A stretch of 64,000 bases of DNA. Source: Methylovirgula sp963708155 (GTDB lineage Bacteria > Pseudomonadota > Alphaproteobacteria > Rhizobiales > Beijerinckiaceae). The translations under genes and the position numbers were made by a program. The stretch lies in contig OY970183.1 of assembly GCA_963708155.1 (NCBI GenBank), positions 1,550,001-1,614,000 on the forward strand, written 5' to 3'. This document shows positions 19,123 through 28,310 of the stretch, piece by piece; the first letter of the stretch is position 1, and each line of letters starts with the position of its first letter. The notes beneath the pieces were generated by a model. That model saw only the letters and a list, made by a program, of their open reading frames with translations, had not been told where the DNA came from and did no database searches.

Positions 19123-19369
19123 ACTCCTGTCAGGGCCGTCTCCCGTGGTGCTGGGCGGCGGATACATTGATCCCCTTGAGCAAGAAATCCTCCGGGAATG
19201 GTCAGGATAAAAGCTGGCGGAACGCTCTGTTTTTTCTTCAATTGCCGGTGCGAGAAAAGACTAAGGAAACGCCAAGCGCGACGCCGCTTGGTTTGAGGCC
19301 GCCTATCAAGGTTTTGCTTTGCCCCCACCGGCAGATCGCGGTCATATAAAGCCGTGTTATTCGCGGTTG

Positions 19370-21001
19370 TCAAACAATCCCTCGCAGCGCGAGCGCAGCG
19401 CAAAGCATTACAACCCAAGCTAAAATTCCAATGAGAAAAGGTGCCCGCGCAAACGGCGGCGGCGCAATCTTTTGGGGCAATCCGCCATCGATTACACCCT
19501 CCTGCTGCAAGCTGAGACTCTGCAATATGCGCCCGTAAGGATCTATAATTGCGGAAATACCGGTGTTGGCGTCGCGCAGCATCGGCAGGCCCTGCTCAAT
19601 GGTCAAAAGTCGCGCCTGCGCGAGGTGCTGATAAGGGCCGGCCGTGCGGCCGAACCAGGCATCATTGGTCACGTTGATGATAAGGCCGGGCTCTGTACCC
19701 GGCGGCAGGTCTGGCGGCAGAGCTTCTTCTGGAAAGATCGCTTCATAGCAGATCGAACCGACCACGGGCGGCAGGCCCGGCAGGCTCAAAAGCCGATGCG
19801 CCGCGCCCGGCGCGAAGCCGCCGGGAATATGCACGAAATGATGCAGTCCCAGGCGTCGCAGCGCGGATTCGAACGGCAGATATTCGCCGAACGGCACCAG
19901 ATGCACTTTATCGTAAGTATCGAGGATGATACCGCCGCGGGCGATGGCGAGAATGGAATTGAAATAGGCGGGATATTCCTCGCCTGCATGCGAGACGATG
20001 CCGACGCGCGCCGCCCCGGTGACCAGCGTCGTACTGGGTGGCAAAGCGCCGCCGATCGCGGCGAGCGCCTGCGGGTCTTCGGTCAGAATGAAGGGGAAGG
20101 CGGATTCGGGCCAGATGAGCAGGCTGACATCGGCAAGGCCGGTATGTTCGGGGCTCGTCGCGCGATCCGACAGCGCGAGATAATGGGCGATGATTTCGTC
20201 CTTGTGAGCGGCGCTGAAATTCTCGTCCTCGGCGACATTGGGTTGCATCAACCGCACCTTGACGCCGGGCAGATCCTTCGGCGGCGGCGCGGCGAGACGA
20301 ATGGCGCCAAACGCGGCGATGGCGAGAAAAGCGCCGCCGGCAACGATGATGCTCGCAGGCACGCGGCGCTTGCTTTTCTTGAAGCGCATATCGGCAATGA
20401 GCGCAGGCGAGGCGCACATCGCTATCGTCAGCACATTGAGCGCGCCGAGGCCGCCGAGCGCTGCGAATTGCGCCAGCACGAGATGGTTGCCGAGCGCCAT
20501 CCCATAATCGTTCCACGGAAAGCCGGTGAGCACATGTTCGCGCAGCCATTCGCTGAAGCCGAGTGCCGCCGCCAGCATCAGGATGCGCGCAGGGCCCGGC
20601 GACCAGCCGAGCCGCGCCAGCGCGAAACCCAAAGCCGGAAACAGTGCGAGAAAAGCCGGCAGGCCGAAAATGCCGAGCGGCATGGCCCAGACGAAATCCT
20701 GCGGCTCGACCAGAAAGGCTGCGCCAAGCCACCAGAAGCCAGCGACGAAATAGCCGAAGCCCCACCACCAGCCGGTGCCGAAAGCATTGCGCACCGCAAG
20801 CGACCGCGGCCGTGCGCCAGGTGTTTGCGCGGCCTCCGCCGCGCCGTCGATCAGCCAGACGGCGATCGTCATCGGCACAATCATCGCCGGCAGAAAATTG
20901 ACTGGGGCGAGCGCCAGCGCGCCGCAAGCACCGCCGGCGAAGCCGATCAACCGGCGCCGCCAGCCGCCGGCGAGGATCACATATTCGGCGATTGGATACA
21001 T
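19370..21001 (-). CDS. lnt: Apolipoprotein N-acyltransferase
   Basis: Lnt adds the third acyl chain to lipoproteins in the inner membrane. The 543-residue protein has an N-terminal block of about six membrane helices (GLSEWLREHVLTGFPW-like segment ALGFSEWLREHVLTGFPWND) and a nitrilase-type catalytic domain. The Glu lies in LIWPESAFPF, the Lys in YDKVHLVPFGEYLP, and the Cys in VVGSICYEAIFPE. Downstream TNDAWFGRTAGPYQHL is typical. All three catalytic residues are intact. It lies between corC and the xre regulator in the conserved gene order. Confidence 0.95.
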   Translation of the reverse strand: MYPIAEYVILAGGWRRRLIGFAGGACGALALAPVNFLPAMIVPMTIAVWLIDGAAEAAQTPGARPRSLAVRNAFGTGWWWGFGYFVAGFWWLGAAFLVEPQDFVWAMPLGIFGLPAFLALFPALGFALARLGWSPGPARILMLAAALGFSEWLREHVLTGFPWNDYGMALGNHLVLAQFAALGGLGALNVLTIAMCASPALIADMRFKKSKRRVPASIIVAGGAFLAIAAFGAIRLAAPPPKDLPGVKVRLMQPNVAEDENFSAAHKDEIIAHYLALSDRATSPEHTGLADVSLLIWPESAFPFILTEDPQALAAIGGALPPSTTLVTGAARVGIVSHAGEEYPAYFNSILAIARGGIILDTYDKVHLVPFGEYLPFESALRRLGLHHFVHIPGGFAPGAAHRLLSLPGLPPVVGSICYEAIFPEEALPPDLPPGTEPGLIINVTNDAWFGRTAGPYQHLAQARLLTIEQGLPMLRDANTGISAIIDPYGRILQSLSLQQEGVIDGGLPQKIAPPPFARAPFLIGILAWVVMLCAALALRGIV

Positions 21002-21063
21002 AATCTCATGAAGCTCGGCACAAGCGCCGCGAGGGAGGGTGCTGGAAATCGGATTGGCGAAAT

Positions 21064-22066
21064 CTAGCGGCTTTTTGCGGCTTGGCTAAGTCCGGTCTGC
21101 GGCGCGGGCGTGGCGTCCGGCGCGGGTGGGGGAGCCTCGGCCGCCGGTTCGGAAATTGGATGGATCTTGATGCGCTTCACCCGGCGCGGATCGGCGTCGA
21201 GAACCTCGAACTGAAATCCGTCGGCCCGCAGAGTCTCGCCGCGCAGCGGCACATGGCCGGCAAGATTGGTGATGAGGCCGCCGAGCGTATCGACGTCTTC
21301 GGCATCAACCAGCGTCGAAAGGTCCGCGCCGAGCACCTCCGAAACATCGTCGAGACTCGCGCGGGAATCGACCACGAAGGAGCCGTCGGCGCCGCGATGG
21401 ATCTTCTGAGCCTCGCTCTCGTCGTGTTCGTCCTCGATATCGCCGACGATCATTTCGACCACGTCCTCGATCGAGGCGAGGCCATCGGTGCCGCCATATT
21501 CGTCGATGACAAGCGCCATATGCGTGCGGGTCGTCTGCATTTTCACGAGCAGGTCGAGCGCGGGCATCGACGGCGGCGCGAAGAGGACCGGCCGCAGAAT
21601 GCCGGATTCGGCGAGGGTGATCTCGCTAAAATCGCGTTGACCCGGTCGGGGCGCATTGAGCTTGAATCCGTCCGTCAGCTTGGCGATGAGATCGACGAGA
21701 TCGCGGATATGCACCATGCCGCGCGGGTCGTCGAGATTTTCAGCGTAGACCGGCAGGCGCGAATGGCCGGCGGTGCGGAAGGCATCGAGCACTTCGGCGA
21801 GGCGCGCGTCGATGCGCGACAGCGATGATGTCGGCGCGCGGGATCATGATGTCGGCGACGCGGACCTCGTGCAGCGAGAGCACATTGGTCAGCATCTCGC
21901 GCTCGAGCGCGGAGAAGCCGGACGCCTCGGTGATCTCCTCGATCGCTTCCTGCACGTCCTCGCGCAGCGAGCCGCCGCCGAGTCCGAGCAGCGACCGCAA
22001 CTTGCCGAGCAGGCCGACCTTGCCGGGTTTCTCCGGCGTACTCTCAGGATCGTCGTTGACGCTCAT
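21064..22066 (-). CDS. corC: CorC/TlyC-type CBS-domain protein, frameshifted
   Basis: The predicted protein has two CBS domains and a C-terminal CorC/HlyC transporter-associated domain (DFDT-like TLGGLITNLAGHVPLRGETL), as in cytosolic CorC-type proteins linked to magnesium or cobalt efflux. The start MSVNDDPESTPEKPGKVG is at ATG 22066. One base appears missing near 21824: the first frame runs to RADIIAV and the protein resumes in the next frame as LSRIDARLAEVLDAFRTAGH. After repair the length is about 334 residues. The ybeY frame runs into this start with no stop in between. It is part of miaB-phoH-ybeY-corC-lnt. Confidence 0.9.
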
Positions 22067-22556
22067 TCGATGCCCGTAACGCAAGGCCGCGTAAGGATCG
22101 CGGATGCCGAGCGCGGCGAGAATCTCGCGCTCCAAAGCTTCCATCTTCACCGCCTGCGCCTCCTCCTCATGATCGAAGCCGACAAGATGCAGAAAGCCGT
22201 GCGCGATAAGATGCGTCGACATGCGCTTGAAAGCTCTTGTGCTCGGCTTCGGCCTCGCGCGCGCAGGTCTCATAGGCAATTGCAATATCGCCGAGCGCGG
22301 GACGCGCTTCGACCGCGCCGGGCGCCGGGAAGGAAAGCACGTTGGTCGGCTGGTCCTTGCCCCGCCATTGCGCATTGAGTTTGCGGATCGCCGCGTCGTC
22401 GGCGAGCAGGAGGCTGATCTCGACGCCGGGCTGCAGCTTCACGCCCGACTTCAGGACCGCCTCGCCGATCGCCGCCGCCGCCCAGCCGTAAACGTCCGGC
22501 GCTTCTTCCCACAAAGTGCTTTCGACCGCGATGTCGATGACAGGAAGCGCGCTCAT
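22067..22556 (-). CDS. ybeY: Endoribonuclease YbeY, frameshifted, stop not resolved
   Basis: YbeY is a zinc RNase needed for 16S rRNA maturation and ribosome quality control. The N terminus (MSALPVIDIAVESTLWEEAP) and NVLSFPAPG are in one frame. Near 22230-22232 one extra base in an A/T run shifts the frame, after which KRMSTHLIAHGFLHLVGFDH supplies the three-His motif HGxLHLxGxDH. The C terminus (LGIRDPYAALRYGHR) then runs straight into the CorC start without a stop. A further one-base shift would give a TGA overlapping that ATG, so the 3' end is uncertain. The start overlaps the phoH stop by four bases. Confidence 0.88.
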
Positions 22557-23610
22557 CGTCGGGGCCTGTCCTCCGGGGCCGGGCGCGGACGCTGCTCATA
22601 GGCCGTGACGATGCGGCGGACGAGATCGTGGCGCACGACATCGCCGTCGGCGAAACGCACGTGGCCGATGCCTTCGAGCCCGCCGAGCAGGCCGACGGCT
22701 TCGGAGAGGCCGGAAATCTGTCCGGGCGGCAGGTCCACCTGCGTCGGATCGCCGGTGACGATCATGCGCGAGCCCTCACCGAGCCGGGTGAGGAACATTT
22801 TCATCTGCATGGATGTCGTGTTCTGCGCTTCATCAAGCAGAACGCAGGCATTGGTCAGCGTGCGCCCGCGCATGAAGGCCAGCGGCGCGACTTCGATCAT
22901 GCCGGTCTGCATGCCGCGCTCGACCATGCGCGGGTCCATGAAATCGTTCAGCGCATCGAAGATCGGGCGCAGATAGGGATCGACTTTTTCGCGCATGTCG
23001 CCGGGCAGGAAGCCGAGCCGCTCACCCGCCTCGACCGCCGGGCGCGAGAGGATCAGCCGCTCGATGATGCCCTGCTCGAGCAGCGAGACGGCATAGCCGA
23101 CCGCGAGCCAGGTCTTGCCGGTTCCGGCCGGCCCTTCGGCGAAACACGAGCTCTTGGCGCTTCAGGCAGCGGATATAGAGATCCTGCGCCGCGTTGCGGG
23201 CGCGCACGATGCCGCGCCGGCGCGTGCTGATCTGCTCGAAATGGGTGCGCGGAATATCGGCATTGGGGAACAGCGAGCCCTGCAGCGCGCGCTCCTCGAT
23301 TGCCCCGTCGACATCGCCCGGCCCCACGCTCTGGCCGAGCTTGACGCGGCCGTACAGGGTTTCCAGGACTTCGCCGCGCCTGCTCGCAGGCTTCCGGCGG
23401 CCCCTTGATCGTCACCTGATTGCCGAGCGCATTGGCGACGACGCCGAGCTTGCGTTCGACCTTGGCGAGATTCTGATCGTAGAGCCCGAAAAGCAGCGAG
23501 GCATGCTTGTTGTCGTCGAAGGCCAGGGTCACCAGCGCCGGAGGTTCGGGCGCCAGAGGCACCGGCGTGGAATTGCCGCGCAGCGACAGCGGACGATCAG
23601 TTGGTCTCAA
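22553..23610 (-). CDS. phoH: PhoH-like ATPase, two frameshifts
   Basis: PhoH-family ATPases are found beside ybeY in most Proteobacteria and are thought to act in RNA metabolism. Three frames are needed. The start MRPTDRPLSLRGNSTPVPLA to GPPEACEQARR is frame one. One extra base near 23370 precedes VLETLYGRVK...RNAAQDLYIRCLKRQEL. One extra base in a run near 23142-23144 precedes the Walker A AEGPAGTGKTWLAVGYAVSL. Walker B is CVLLDEAQNTTSMQMKMFLT and the sensor region MIVTGDPTQVDLP. Repaired length is about 350 residues. The breaks look like base-call errors. Confidence 0.93.
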
Positions 23611-23625
23611 AGCTTCTGTGTCTCC

Positions 23626-25036
23626 TCAGGCGTCAGGCTTCAGGCGTCCAAACAGTGAGTTCGTTCCCAGGCCGGTAATCTCGACCGGCACGATCCGGCC
23701 GATCAGCGTCTCGGACGCCTCGACCTGAACAGGCTGTAGATAGGGAGAGCGCCCGGCGATTTGACCGGCACGCCGCCCCTTTTTCTCGAAAAGAACAGCA
23801 AGAGTTTTGCCAACGAGACTGGCGTTGAACGCCATGCCGCTGGGCGTCGAGCAAGTCCTGCAACTGCGCCAGCCGCGTCGCCTTCACGTCCTCCGGCACC
23901 TGATCCGGCAGATCGGCGCCCGGCGTGCCGGGGCGCGGCGAATATTTGAAGGAAAAGGCGCTCGCGAAGGTAATTTCGCCGACAAAATCGAGCGTCGCGG
24001 CGAAATCAGCTTCGCTCTCGCCCGGGAAGCCGACGATGAAATCCGACGACAGCGCGATCTCGGGGCAGCTCGCGCGCAGCCGGCGCACGATGTCGCGATA
24101 GGCGGCGCGATCATGCTTGCGGTTCATCGCGGCGAGGAGCGCGTCGGAGCCCGTCTGCACCGGCAGATGCAGAAAGGGCATCAGCGCCGGCAGATCGCGG
24201 TGCGCGGCGATGAGATCCTCGTCCATGTCGTTCGGGTGGCTTGTCATATAACGCAGCCGAGCGACGCCGGGGATTGCGGCGAGCCGCGTGCAGAGCTGCG
24301 CCAGCGACCAGATGCGTCCGTCCGCGCCTTCGCCGTGATAGGCGTTGACGTTCTGGCCGAGGAGCGTCACCTCGCGCACGCCGGCCTCCGCCAGTGCCGC
24401 GACTTCGGCGACGATTTTCTCCACCGGACGCGAGATCTCGGCGCCGCGCGTGTAAGGCACGACGCAGAAGGTGCAGAACTTGTCGCAGCCTTCCTGAACC
24501 GTGACGAAAGCGGTGACGCCGCGCGCCTGAATCGCGCTACGCTGGGCGCGCGGCAGATGGTCGAATTTGTCCTCCGCCGGGAATTCGGTGTCGATCACCG
24601 GAGCTGTTTCGGCGCGGCGCAGCAGATCGGGCAGGCGGTGATAATTTTGCGGCCCGACGACAAGGTCGACGGCCTTCTGCCGGCGCACGATCTCGCCGCC
24701 CTCGGCCTGCGCGACACAACCCGCGACGACGACCTGCGTGGCGCGCCCGTTCGCGCGGCGGGCGTCCTTCACTTCCCGCACCTTGCCAAGCTCGGAGAAA
24801 ATCTTCTCCGCCGCCCGTTCGCGGATGTGGCAGGTGTTGAGTATGACGAGGTCCGCGTCGTCCAAGCTTTGGGTTTCGTCGAAGCCCGCGGGCGCCAGCA
24901 AATCGGTCATCTTCTGCGCATCGTAAGCATTCATCTGACAGCCATATGACTTGATGAAGAGCTTGCGGCGCGGCGCGGCGGCGGGCGGCGCTTCGGCCGC
25001 GGCGTCCTCGACAGGCAGATCGAGAGTGTCGGTCAT
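23626..25036 (-). CDS. miaB: tRNA-2-methylthio-N6-dimethylallyladenosine synthase, frameshifted near the 3' end
   Basis: MiaB is a radical-SAM methylthiotransferase acting on i6A37 of tRNA. The N-terminal domain has the three cysteines of the auxiliary cluster (KSYGCQMNAYD, ILNTCHIRE, VVAGCVAQAEG). The radical-SAM motif is EGCDKFCTFCVVPYTRG. FLHLPVQTGSD and FSFKYSPRPGTPGA follow. Near 23836-23839 one extra base shifts the frame; the TRAM domain continues as MAFNASLVGKTLAVLFEKKG and ends at 23626 with SLFGRLKPDA. Repaired length is about 470 residues. It is 15 bases upstream of phoH. Confidence 0.94.
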
Positions 25037-25115
25037 GGTCCTCGCTGGCGGCTGCCGCTGTGGCGCCGCCGATTTCTCCTTTTAGCCCGGATTCGTGCCC
25101 GCCGCCATGCGGCTA

Positions 25116-25163
25116 GAGCGTGTTCCGGGAAAGTTGCATGACTTTTCCGACGAGAACACGCTC
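25116..25163. repeat. Rhizobiales-type palindromic intergenic repeat
   Basis: The 48-base element has outer arms GAGCGTGTTC and GAACACGCTC, a perfect 10-base inverted repeat, and an inner imperfect stem GGAAAGT/ACTTTTCC. It matches the layout of the GAGC...GGAAAAGT...TTTTCC...GCTC palindromes scattered between genes in many Rhizobiales genomes. It lies between rimI and miaB, both on the minus strand, and could also terminate or stabilise transcripts. Confidence 0.65.
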
Positions 25164-25225
25164 CAATATTTTGAACTGGCGCGATTTCTCCCCGGCTAAA
25201 TGAGGCCATCTAGCAGGAAAGCGCG

Positions 25226-25708
25226 CTAAAGATCGCAGCGTAAAACCAGGGCTGTGGCAGCGTTGCCGCCGGCCGTGCGGTAATAGGCCTTGCGCTCGCC
25301 GACCTGATGGAAGCCGAAATTCCGGTAAAGCTTTATCGCCGCCTTATTGCCGGCTTCGACCTCCAAAAACAAGGATTTAACCCCCGCCGCCGCCAGCGTC
25401 GGCAGATGCGTGGCCAAAAGCGCCGCACCGACGCCCTTTTGCCGCGCCTTGGGCGCCACCGCGATGGTTAAAATCTCTGCCTGATCCGCCGCCCGGCGGG
25501 AGAGAATGAACCCGGCCGGCCCCCCCAGACTGGCCCAATGCGCGATCACATCGCGCCCCGCGAGCAGAGCCTCGAATTCCTCCGCGCTCCAGGGGTGCGG
25601 GAAGCTTTGCGCGTGAATGCGCGCGCAGACCTTGCCGAGCTGCGGGCCGAGACGGTGGATGGAGGGGGCAGCTGGCTTTCCCAGCCTATTCCCAAGCCAG
25701 CGCAGCAT
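25226..25708 (-). CDS. rimI: Ribosomal-protein S18 alanine N-acetyltransferase RimI-like GNAT
   Basis: The 160-residue GNAT protein starts at ATG 25708 (MLRWLGNRLG), which shares one base with the tsaB stop (TGATG). The acetyl-CoA-binding block reads EILTIAVAPKARQKGVGAAL, and the region SLFLEVEAGNKAAIKLYRNF then GFHQVGERKAYY is characteristic of RimI. PHPWSAEEFEALL is the usual N-terminal contact segment. RimI acetylates S18, and the tsaB-rimI pair is conserved. An apparent longer frame upstream is the antisense-free shadow of tsaB and is not used. Confidence 0.9.
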   Translation of the reverse strand: MLRWLGNRLGKPAAPSIHRLGPQLGKVCARIHAQSFPHPWSAEEFEALLAGRDVIAHWASLGGPAGFILSRRAADQAEILTIAVAPKARQKGVGAALLATHLPTLAAAGVKSLFLEVEAGNKAAIKLYRNFGFHQVGERKAYYRTAGGNAATALVLRCDL

Positions 25709-26400
25709 CAGGCGGGTGCGAGCGGAATGTGCGCCTGATCCTGCGGTTTGGCGTCCGGCGGCTTGAGATAGAGCGGGCGCGGCGGCGCGCCCTTCGGATC
25801 GGCGAGCAGGCCAAGCCGGGCGACGAAGGCGATATCCGGCGCGCCGGTCTCGCCGACGACCTCGGCGCTGAGGCCGGCCGATTTGGCCTCGATCGCCAGC
25901 ATCGGCGCGCCCGAGCCGGCGAGGCGGATCGGCCCGGTGCCGAGTTGGCGCATGGCCTCGCGCAGGGTCGCGACACGCGGCAGGACGAGCGCGCGCCCGT
26001 CCGGGCCGAAGACCGCGAAATAGAGACTGCCATGTCTGGCGTCGATCGCCGGGACGACGAGACCCGGCTGCGCCTCGAGAATCAGCGGCGCGGCGAGCGC
26101 GGCGAGCGTCGAGACGCCGACGACCGGCACATGGCACGCGAGGCCGATGGCACGCGCCGCGGCGATGCCGACGCGCAGCCCGGTGAACGAGCCGGGGCCG
26201 ACCGTCACCGCGATCCGGTCGAGGCCCTTGAAGCCCTCCTCGGTCTGCGACACGACGCGGTCAAGCAGCGGCATCAGCGCTTCGGCTTGCCCGCGCTGCA
26301 TCAAGAGCGTCTCCAACGCGAGAGGCTCGCCGGCATCTTCGTCGAAGACGCAGGCGGAGACCGCATCGAGGGCCGTATCGATCGCGAGGATTTGGGTCAT
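25708..26400 (-). CDS. tsaB: tRNA threonylcarbamoyladenosine synthesis protein TsaB
   Basis: TsaB is the partner that activates TsaD in making t6A37 of tRNA. The 230-residue protein begins MTQILAIDTALDAVSACVFD. It shows the ASKHA-fold blocks LMPLLDRVVSQTEEGFKGLD and IAVTVGPGSFTGLRVGIAAA, and no catalytic metal site, as expected for TsaB. It overlaps rimI by one base and lies 22 bases downstream of the Nfu gene. TsaD itself is at about 33 kb in this window. Confidence 0.93.
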   Translation of the reverse strand: MTQILAIDTALDAVSACVFDEDAGEPLALETLLMQRGQAEALMPLLDRVVSQTEEGFKGLDRIAVTVGPGSFTGLRVGIAAARAIGLACHVPVVGVSTLAALAAPLILEAQPGLVVPAIDARHGSLYFAVFGPDGRALVLPRVATLREAMRQLGTGPIRLAGSGAPMLAIEAKSAGLSAEVVGETGAPDIAFVARLGLLADPKGAPPRPLYLKPPDAKPQDQAHIPLAPA

Positions 26401-26422
26401 TCGGCCGCGTTCGCTCTCCGCC

Positions 26423-26986
26423 CTAGATGGATTGCACCGTCTGCACCGCGGGCACGAAATGGCGCAGCAGATTCTCGATTCCGTGCCGCAGCGTCGCTGT
26501 CGAGGACGGGCAACCCGAGCACGAGCCCTTCATCGCCAGATACACCGTGCCGTCACGGAAGCCGCGGAACTTGATGTCGCCTCCGTCGCCGGCGACGGAG
26601 GGGCGCACGCGCGTCTCGATCAATTCCTTGATCGTCTCGACCGTTTCTGCGTCCTCGGCCGCGAAGAACTCGTCCGGCTCGTCATCGGGGTCGCCGGTGA
26701 CACCCTCGGCGAGCAGCGGCGCGCCGGAGGTGAAATGCTCCATGATCACGCCGAGGATGGCGGGCTTCAGCTCCGGCCAATCGTTGGCGCTCTTGGTCAC
26801 GGTGATGAAATCGGCGCCGAAATAGACGCCGGCGACGCCCGGAATCTCGAACAAAGCCGCGGCGAGCGGCGATTGCGCCGCGCCGGCGGGGTCGGGAATG
26901 TCGAGCGTGCCGTCCGGCATCACTTGCCGTCCGGGCAGGAATTTGAGGGTCGCCGGATTCGGCGTGAGTTCGGTCTCGATAAACAT
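26423..26986 (-). CDS. Nfu-type iron-sulfur cluster carrier
   Basis: The 187-residue protein has an N-terminal Nfu domain (MFIETELTPNPATLKFLPGR) and a C-terminal NifU domain (RPSVAGDGGDIKFRGFRDGT) with the cluster-binding CSGCPSS motif. This is the Nfu1 layout found in mitochondria and alphaproteobacteria, which delivers 4Fe-4S clusters to client enzymes. MiaB and radical-SAM enzymes are typical clients. The gene heads the nfu-tsaB-rimI run. Confidence 0.93.
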   Translation of the reverse strand: MFIETELTPNPATLKFLPGRQVMPDGTLDIPDPAGAAQSPLAAALFEIPGVAGVYFGADFITVTKSANDWPELKPAILGVIMEHFTSGAPLLAEGVTGDPDDEPDEFFAAEDAETVETIKELIETRVRPSVAGDGGDIKFRGFRDGTVYLAMKGSCSGCPSSTATLRHGIENLLRHFVPAVQTVQSI

Positions 26987-27160
26987 GACTTTCTCCCAAT
27001 CTCCGGTTCAAGGCCGGAACTGGCGGTTAAGCCTTATATGGGCGAGGAATTTTGCGGGAGCAAGCCGTGAATTCCGGTGCGCGTGTGGAGTTGCGGGTAA
27101 CTTCCGCCGGCTCGCGCTTAAGTTAGGCGGCCGGCCTCGCGGCCAGCCGCCGTCACCGGG

Positions 27161-27548
27161 CTATGCCGTGGGGTGGAGAGGCGTCGGCGTTGCGACTTCG
27201 ATGAAGTAGCCGCCCTTCGCCTTGAAGTAGAAGGTCCAGGCGCCGTGGTAGTTGCGCGGCGCCGGCGCATCCCAGCCGTCGGCGACGAGGCGCGCATGTA
27301 TCGCATCGACCGCTTCTCGGGTTTCCTGAATGAAACCGATGTGCAGCACATCGGAATCTCCAGGGATAAGCGAAGTCGCCGCGCTTGCGCGCAAAATTAT
27401 TCAGGACGAAGGCCATGCCGTCGTCGTCTTCCATCACGGCCAATCCGTTGCCGCGGGAAACGAGGCAGCGCAGGCCGAAATAGCGTTCGAACATCGCTCG
27501 GTCGGCCGGGATGTCGATGCTGGTGAGATTCACGTGATTGAGCTTCAT
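27161..27548 (-). CDS. VOC (glyoxalase-fold) family protein, frameshifted
   Basis: The protein begins at ATG 27548 (MKLNHVNLTSIDIPADRAMF), a typical vicinal-oxygen-chelate start with an early His ligand. It continues CLVSRGNGLAVMEDDDGMAF to FAYP. One extra base in a GGG run at 27363-27365 then shifts the frame; the second half resumes as GDSDVLHIGFIQETREAVDA and ends KGGYFIEVATPTPLHPTA. The repaired protein has about 129 residues, normal for a single VOC module. Substrate cannot be inferred. Confidence 0.82.
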
Positions 27549-27757
27549 TGGACGTACCTTTCCTGTCGATGGAAAGGACGCGCCGGAAGCTGGCTCACGC
27601 AATCAGCGGGAGGCAGCCTGAACGAGCGCAAAGGCCACCCGGACTACCAACCGGGCCGTGGATTTTGCGCGTCCGAGACCAATATCGGCGGATAGGGTGC
27701 GTGTGTCAACCGTACCAATGAGTTCTCGATGATGGCGATGCCGCGAAGGCCGGCGAT
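27549..27757. other. Intergenic stretch with no recognised feature
   Basis: The bases between the VOC and PhnA-like genes hold no convincing gene, RNA or repeat. A weak inverted pair ACCTTTCCTG/GGAAAGG lies just upstream of the VOC start. Confidence 0.4.
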
Positions 27758-28066
27758 TCAGCGTTTGCGCACGAATTCGGTGCGCAGAACCAGGCCCTTG
27801 ATCGCATCGTGGCGGCAGTCGATTTCCTCGGGATTGTCCGTAAGCCGGATCGACCGGATGACCGTGCCCTGCTTGAGCGTCTGCCCGGCACCTTTGACCT
27901 TGAGATCCTTGATCAGGATGACGGAATCGCCATCGGCGAGAATGTTGCCGGACGCGTCGCGGACTTCGGCGGCCTTGGCTTTCTCCGCCGCAATTTCTGC
28001 GGCGGGCCGCCATTCGCCGGTTGCCTCGTCATAAACGTAGTCGTCGTCCTGCTCGTTCATATCCAT
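27758..28066 (-). CDS. PhnA-domain protein
   Basis: The 102-residue protein begins MDMNEQDDDYVYDEATGEWR and carries the PhnA C-terminal domain DASGNILADGDSVILIKDLK, then VKGAGQTLKQGTVIRSIRLT and GLVLRTEFVRK. The N-terminal zinc ribbon of longer PhnA proteins is absent. These are often labelled alkylphosphonate utilisation proteins, but that name comes from genome position in E. coli and no phn gene lies nearby, so I do not infer phosphonate metabolism. Confidence 0.85.
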   Translation of the reverse strand: MDMNEQDDDYVYDEATGEWRPAAEIAAEKAKAAEVRDASGNILADGDSVILIKDLKVKGAGQTLKQGTVIRSIRLTDNPEEIDCRHDAIKGLVLRTEFVRKR

Positions 28067-28110
28067 GCCGCATGGTGTTGCGTTGCGCTGTGATTCGTTG
28101 GCTGTCAGGC

Positions 28111-28186
28111 TGGTGGGCCGGGCAGGACTCGAACCTGCAACCAGACCGTTATGAGCGGCCGGCTCTAACCATTGAGCTACCGGCCC
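28111..28186 (-). tRNA. tRNA with CAU anticodon, probably tRNA-Ile2
   Basis: The minus strand folds into a full 76-nt cloverleaf. It has acceptor stem GGGCCGG/CCGGCCC, D stem GCTC/GAGC, anticodon stem GGCCG/CGGTC with loop CTCATAA (anticodon at 28151-28153), T stem GCAGG/CCTGC and an encoded CCA. The CAU anticodon with a G1-C72 acceptor end excludes the initiator. The body resembles the Rhizobiales isoleucine tRNA that is converted by TilS to read AUA, rather than elongator tRNA-Met, but that distinction is by resemblance. Confidence 0.93.
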
Positions 28187-28275
28187 GGCAGCGCCTCGAG
28201 GCTGCGGGCATTACACCGAAGTTTGGCGCGCGTGCAAGACGCGTTGGCGCTCAGAGCAAAGCCTCGCCATTATCT

Positions 28276-28301
28276 CCCTCTCCCCGCAAGCAGGGAAAGG
28301 G
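28276..28301 (-). terminator. Imperfect GC-rich hairpin after the OmpA/MotB-like gene
   Basis: On the minus strand CCCTTTCCCTGC-TT-GCGGGGAGAGGG forms an imperfect stem just downstream of the OmpA/MotB-like stop. It resembles the CCCTCTCCCCG-type palindromes common between genes in Rhizobiales. It may end that transcript, but there is no strong U-run. Confidence 0.45.
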
Positions 28302-28310
28302 AATGCGCCT

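Noticed and set aside
27758..28066. Phosphonate degradation gene
   Set aside because: The PhnA name is historical; no C-P lyase or phosphonatase gene is nearby.
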